Shown one piece after another: positions 60,201 through 64,000 of a stretch of DNA of 64,000 nucleotides. Location of the stretch: contig NC_023754.2 in the NCBI RefSeq assembly GCF_000499845.2, forward strand, positions 30,953,869 through 31,017,868, given 5' to 3'. Source of the stretch: Phaseolus vulgaris. Its lineage: Eukaryota; Streptophyta; Magnoliopsida; Fabales; Fabaceae. Position 1 is the stretch's first letter. Each line of letters begins with the position of its first letter. Under the pieces are notes generated by a model that had not been told where the DNA came from, did no database searches, and saw only the letters and a list, made by a program, of their open reading frames with translations. A program made the translations under genes and the position numbers.

Positions 60201-61254
60201 AAGCACACTGGGTTATTGTTTTGGCTTTGGTACATGTATATTCACATGGTGTTCAAAGAAACAAGACATTGTGGCTCAAAGTACAGCGGAGGCAGAATAT
60301 GTGGCAGCCAATGCAGTTGTGAATCAAGCTATTTGATTAAGGCATATACTTGCTAATTTACATATGGAACAAAAGAAACCTACACATATTCCTACATAAT
60401 CAAGCGACCATTTCCATTTCAAAAAATCCTGTTTTCAATGGCATGGTAAGACTAAGCATTTCAGGAACCAAGTTTCTTTTTTAAGAGAAGCACAAAGAGA
60501 AGATGAAGTCAAATTACTTTACAGCAAAACTAAAGATTAAAGTACAGACATTTTAACAAATGCTCTCCCAAAAGATAGATATCCTTTATTCAATTTGCTT
60601 TTATATTCAATTATTTGAATTTTTTAGTTGTTGAACATAAGATCATAATTTATTAATATTTATGCTTAAAAACATGGGATATTATGATATGCAATTACTT
60701 TCCAGCTCAATTAAACGAGCAAATCAATAAAACATAAATCATTCGATCCAATTGTATTTTACATCTTCTTCTTTTAATGTGTTGAGTATTATTACAGCAC
60801 CAGACAAACTAAGGTGGCACGAAAATATTTTGTATTTTCATTTTCTCCAAATACATTACATTTTCAACTTACTACGATTAAATAGCATTTGCGTATTACG
60901 TTGAAATTTAGAAAGTCAGCAATTGTAATTCCTCCTACTACAGAGCTTTGAATCTGACAAATTCAATTAGAAGAATCTAGAAAAGTGCAGAATTTCAGAG
61001 AGATTAACCAAGGGTGCGTGTAGAGCGCGGTAAATGAATCCGAACAGAAGAACGCATGAACCTGAAAGATGCATGGCGACCGAAGAACCTGGTTCCCTGC
61101 GAAACAAAAAATTGCATTAGAAAAAAAGAGGGTTATTCGAAAATAACAATCGAAAGAAGAAAAGAAGAACCTTGTTGGAAACGAAGGGACGAGAAGACGA
61201 AGGAAGTTGTGGGGCTCTGCAGCAGGATTGAGTATTCAGCACCACAACTTGCAT
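57296..61254 (-). CDS. NFU: Plastid NifU-like iron-sulfur scaffold protein (NFU)
   Basis: Four coding exons in minus order: 61254-61171, 61096-61009, 58854-58547, 57484-57296, giving 222 aa. NFU proteins bind an Fe-S cluster between subunits and pass it to plastid clients such as photosystem I and dihydroxyacid dehydratase. Residues 1-57 ([15 protein letters not shown]..., rich in Ser/Arg) look like a chloroplast transit peptide. The first NFU domain (about 69-150) has [23 protein letters not shown] and the CxxC of GACGSCPSS (C113, C116). The second domain (about 161-222; [15 protein letters not shown]...[16 protein letters not shown]) lacks the cysteines, as in plant NFU1-3. Best match by memory is NFU2, but NFU1/3 cannot be excluded. 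Intron 2 (58855-61008) holds a copia relic. The exon 3 acceptor could be 58854 or three bases further upstream, adding or removing one residue. Confidence 0.92.
58979..60800 (+). mobile_element. Internally deleted Ty1/copia relic in NFU intron 2
   Basis: Two diverged LTR-like repeats of about 215-220 bp, at about 58979-59195 and 60579-60800, share blocks such as 'ttattcaatttg', 'gggatattatgatatgca' and 'gagcaaatcaataaa'. After the first, TTGGTATCAAGATCC (59199-59213) fits an initiator-tRNA-Met primer site. The interior keeps a gag-like fragment (about 59220-59650), then passes directly into the reverse-transcriptase end ([13 protein letters not shown], near 59730) and RNase H (ending near 60335; [12 protein letters not shown]). 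Protease and integrase are missing, and stops and frame breaks are present. It is non-functional. It lies opposite in sense to NFU transcription. Confidence 0.85.
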
Positions 61255-61400
61255 CCTTGTGGTGTCTCTTCTTCTTCTTCTTCACAATTTCTTGCACAAT
61301 CTCTTCTTCTTCTTCACAATTTCTAGCACAATTTCTTCTTCTTCCTCTTTGATTTCTTCTCTTTCTTCCACAAATGTTTCTCTCTGTCATCAAATAAATA
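61255..61400 (-). promoter_or_regulatory. NFU 5' leader with GAA-rich tandem repeats
   Basis: Three imperfect units of about 27 bp (plus-strand form 'cttcttcttcacaatttcttgcacaat') lie at 61265-61345, in the probable leader of the minus-strand NFU gene. Confidence 0.5.
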
Positions 61401-61470
61401 ATTTTATATCATTCTTTAAATAAATTAAAATTAAAATATGTTACGGCTCTTCATCCAGCTTCCTTCTTTT

Positions 61471-61520
61471 TGGGCCTCCTGTCTAAGCCCATCCTTTTCT
61501 GTCTGTTACTTTACGGCCCA
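61471..61520 (-). promoter_or_regulatory. Three site II (TGGGCY-type) motifs upstream of NFU
   Basis: TGGGCC at 61471-61476, AGCCCA at 61486-61491 and GGCCCA at 61515-61520 cluster about 215-265 bases before the NFU start codon. Site II elements drive growth-linked and organelle-related nuclear genes through class I TCP factors. The motifs are seen; activity is inferred. Confidence 0.6.
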
Positions 61521-62511
61521 CTTAAAACAATAATAATGGTAAATTCTTCTTTCACCTCCATAGCTTCTTCCTTCACCTTCATATTTTTTATTTTTTTTTA
61601 CTTTCAACAATATTATTTTTAGTATGGTGGAGAATTTGGTGCATTTTTCTTTATTTTCAAGTGATGGTAGTTGTCTGTGGTGGCTTGTGGTGAATGTTGA
61701 TAGTTGAGATAAATTTTATAGTATTTTTTATCAATGGTGATTGTGTTTTCATTCGCTTATAGTACAATCCATAAGTTATACAAAAAATCAGTATGTAGTA
61801 TCAAACTCATATCTTCGCACTGTAGAATAAGCTTTTGATTTTGAGGGTTCAGAATTTGCTTCAGGTTCTATTAATTCACTTTATGGAACCATTGCAAGTG
61901 CGACAAGATGTTGTTTGAAGAAAAACTTCTAACTACTAGTGACTCAAGCTTTCGAATAGATGTGAATTTATTTTATGAAATAAATTAAAGTATGTCAAAT
62001 GATGAAACTCTTCTCTCAACATTATTATTCTAATATTTTTATTCATATTATTTAATTATAAATTTATTATATATATTTATTTCTAAATCCATTATATTAC
62101 GAGTTATTTTTTTATCAACGAAAAATAATAAATAAATATGAACCACCATTTCATATGTGGTCAAAACCTTATACATCTTAAAAGACCTACAAAAACAACA
62201 ATAACAGCTCTTCACAAACAGCGGAAGGAATCACCATCCAACCTACCATTGATAATTTGTTTTTAATTGAAAATATACAAACCAATGAATCAAGACACCA
62301 ATCAAAAAATAAAATAAAAACGAAATAAACTTTGGAAATAACCCAATACCATACTTTCAGTTGAGTAAAAAAGAAAATTTCAAAATAATCCATCACTCTT
62401 GAATAATTTTCAAATTATCATTTTCTTAATTTTAAGTGGATACATACATAGGAAGCTGAACTTGTAGAAACAGAAAAGAGAAGAAGAATGGAAGAAAGAC
62501 ATAGATAGATA
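61521..62511. other. Intergenic, no gene recognised
   Basis: AT-rich DNA between the NFU promoter and the 3' end of the WEB-family gene. Nothing specific was seen. Confidence 0.5.
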
Positions 62512-63126
62512 TCAGAAAGGAGAAGCATAGAGAGGATTGTGATGATTTGTAGTGGAAGATGATTTTCTCCAGAAGAACAAATCCCCAACAAGAGGGATGA
62601 TAGGTTTCTGTTTCCTCTTTTTTTTGCTTCCAAAAACATGGTCCTTTTCTCCCAGACTCAGAATGTGGCCCAAGCTCTGCGACTCCCCTGTTTTTCCTCT
62701 GTTCTTCCCATCTTCGCTGATCTCGAACCTCACCGTCTTGCTCGGGGTCGCAGCCGCCGCCTTCCCGGCGGCGGCCGCCTCAGCCTGAGCCAACTTGGCC
62801 ATGTTTTTGTGAAGCTGCGCGTTGAGCGTTGCCAGCGCCACCTCTGTTTCGCTGCCTCTTTCTTTGAGCAGCTTCAGCTCCACCTTGGTTTTCTCAAGCT
62901 CTGCCTCCAGCTTCTTTATCACATCAACGAGGTTGCCATTGTCTTGGTGAGTTTTCTTCATTGGAGACGGTGATGGAGACGGTGTCTTGGGTGGAGTGTC
63001 CGGTGAGAAGGGCTTGGGAGAGTAGAGTTCTCCGAGGAGGAGGCGTTGGCCGAAGATGGCGACGGCTTCTTTGACGGAGGAGAAGGGACGAGAGGTGTCG
63101 ACGGTGGAGGTGAAATGGGAATCCAT
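62512..63126 (-). CDS. Small WEB-family coiled-coil protein
   Basis: Single exon, 204 aa from MDSHFTSTVDTSRPF. An in-frame ATG 32 codons upstream (63222) would add an unrelated segment, and relatives start near the PFSSVKEAV motif. The N-terminus has SRPFSSVKEAVAIFGQRLLLGE, the family signature, followed by a Pro/Ser-rich stretch (PDTPPKTPSPSPSP). A coiled coil of about 60 residues follows (VIKKLEAELEKTKVELKLLKERGSE and on). The tail is basic, with KKKRKQKPIIPLVGDLFFWRK. WEB1/PMI2 relatives act in blue-light chloroplast photorelocation, but this short form has no established role. It is probably cytosolic. Confidence 0.85.
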   Translation of the reverse strand: MDSHFTSTVDTSRPFSSVKEAVAIFGQRLLLGELYSPKPFSPDTPPKTPSPSPSPMKKTHQDNGNLVDVIKKLEAELEKTKVELKLLKERGSETEVALATLNAQLHKNMAKLAQAEAAAAGKAAAATPSKTVRFEISEDGKNRGKTGESQSLGHILSLGEKDHVFGSKKKRKQKPIIPLVGDLFFWRKSSSTTNHHNPLYASPF

Positions 63127-63484
63127 TGTTGGAAGATGGATTTGGAGAAGAGGGTGTGAGTAATATTTGAGGATGATTTGTTGGGTCCATTGTTGTTTCT
63201 TTGCTTCCACTTCAGTGTTCATAGATATTGGAATTAGCTCACAACAGAAACATGAAACACATCCATCATCTTATGTCCTTTTTTTAAGCCTAAGACAGAT
63301 ACAACGTTTTCTGTTGTTGTGTTTGAACATGACTGCCAAACTAACCACCAACAAACTATCTTTGATGCAAGAAAAATCATATCATTTTCTTTTTCTTCTC
63401 TCCTTAAAAATAAAGTTTTGGTTTTTAAATTCTTGTTGCTTTTGTTGGAATCCAGATGAACTAGATCGACTAGACTAGAGATTA
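63127..63484. other. Upstream region of the WEB-family gene
   Basis: Leader and promoter of the minus-strand gene. No other feature recognised. Confidence 0.4.
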
Positions 63485-63770
63485 CAATATTTCATAATAT
63501 ATAAGTGGATGTAAATTTCATCTCATAAGTCGATTTTATGAGTTCAAATTAGTTTAAAATTCACTTTTTAATATGATATTAGAATTCTTTCGAACCTATT
63601 GTTTGTTAGGTTATTGAGCTGTTATCAGATCACTCATAAAATACGATCACACACGAGTTAAACATTATGACATTTCATAATATATAAGTGATTGTAAATC
63701 TCTAATTTTATGAAGTTGAGGTAGATTAAATTCACGAGAAAGTAGGTTAAATTCACGTTCTACTGGTGTG
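63485..63770 (+). mobile_element. TRIM-like element relic with two short terminal repeats
   Basis: 'tttcataatatataagtgg' near 63490 recurs as 'tttcataatatataagtga' near 63673. The first LTR-like block runs to 'attcactttttaatatgatattag'; a short interior with 'gttattgagctgttatcagatcactcataaaat' separates the two. The interior matches the sequence beside the 14725-14960 copy on the minus strand. It is non-coding and short, as expected for TRIMs. Confidence 0.6.
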
Positions 63771-64000
63771 TTATGTTCGTATAGGGTTGGTGAATATATG
63801 CTTTTGAATGATTAACCCAATCTTTGAAGTAACTAAATCAGAATTAAGCTTATGGTCATGTCATTCATAAACAAATGGTATATGGATCAACCAAACACCT
63901 TTCAGTTCAAGTTGATGTGATTTTCTTTTCTGTTATAAGATATGTTCTTCTTGCTTCACAACATTCCATAACAAATATTTTATATTAAAAACAAATATTT

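Overview
The window is nuclear DNA from a dicot plant, most likely a legume of the bean/soybean group. The base composition is strongly AT-rich. Genes carry GT-AG introns, and their products belong to plant-specific families (class I TCP, ZF-HD, WEB, plant NFU). The intergenic DNA holds hAT, CACTA-like, copia and TRIM-like relics of a kind common in Phaseoleae; the legume assignment rests on resemblance and is inference. Nothing bacterial, organellar or CRISPR-like was seen.

Layout. 1-5.9 kb: an intronless zinc-finger homeodomain gene, followed by a repeat-rich stretch with a diverged tandem duplication and CACTA-like MITEs. 5.9-6.2 kb: the Sec61 gamma gene. 9.0-10.2 kb (minus): an intronless receptor-like cytoplasmic kinase. 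10.2-17.7 kb: a long non-genic stretch with a TRIM relic. 17.7-19.3 kb: an intronless class I TCP factor resembling TCP14. 23.5-29.5 kb (minus): a ten-exon EI24-family membrane protein gene. 31.6-37.6 kb (minus): a nine-exon NIPA-type magnesium transporter gene. 38.5-39.0 kb: an intact-looking hAT MITE. 41.9-45.5 kb: the 11-exon ATP phosphoribosyltransferase gene (first step of histidine synthesis). 47.2-54.0 kb: the 18-exon BOP1 ribosome-biogenesis gene. 57.3-61.3 kb (minus): a four-exon plastid NFU iron-sulfur scaffold gene with a copia relic in its second intron. 62.5-63.1 kb (minus): a small WEB-family coiled-coil gene. 63.5-63.8 kb: another TRIM-like relic.

I assembled the exons by hand from reading frame, splice sites and family conservation. 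All seven multi-exon or split models close without frame breaks: EI24 328 aa, NIPA 346 aa, HISN1 367 aa, BOP1 732 aa, NFU 222 aa, Sec61 gamma 69 aa, plus the single-exon genes. The genes are ordinary housekeeping and regulatory loci. They do not form a cluster or pathway, and I see no new multi-gene system.

The most notable signals are in splicing and mobile DNA. BOP1 has a textbook U12-type AT-AC intron. NIPA has a 71-nt GC-AG intron and a U12-like donor in intron 1. Two related hAT elements with 8-bp target duplications sit in introns of two different genes. Another hAT MITE has a perfect 8-bp duplication. The TCP leader has two uORFs overlapping by ATGA. HISN1 has a possible alternative last exon that would change its C-terminal domain. 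TGGGCY (site II) motifs lie in front of BOP1, NFU and HISN1, with a telobox at BOP1.
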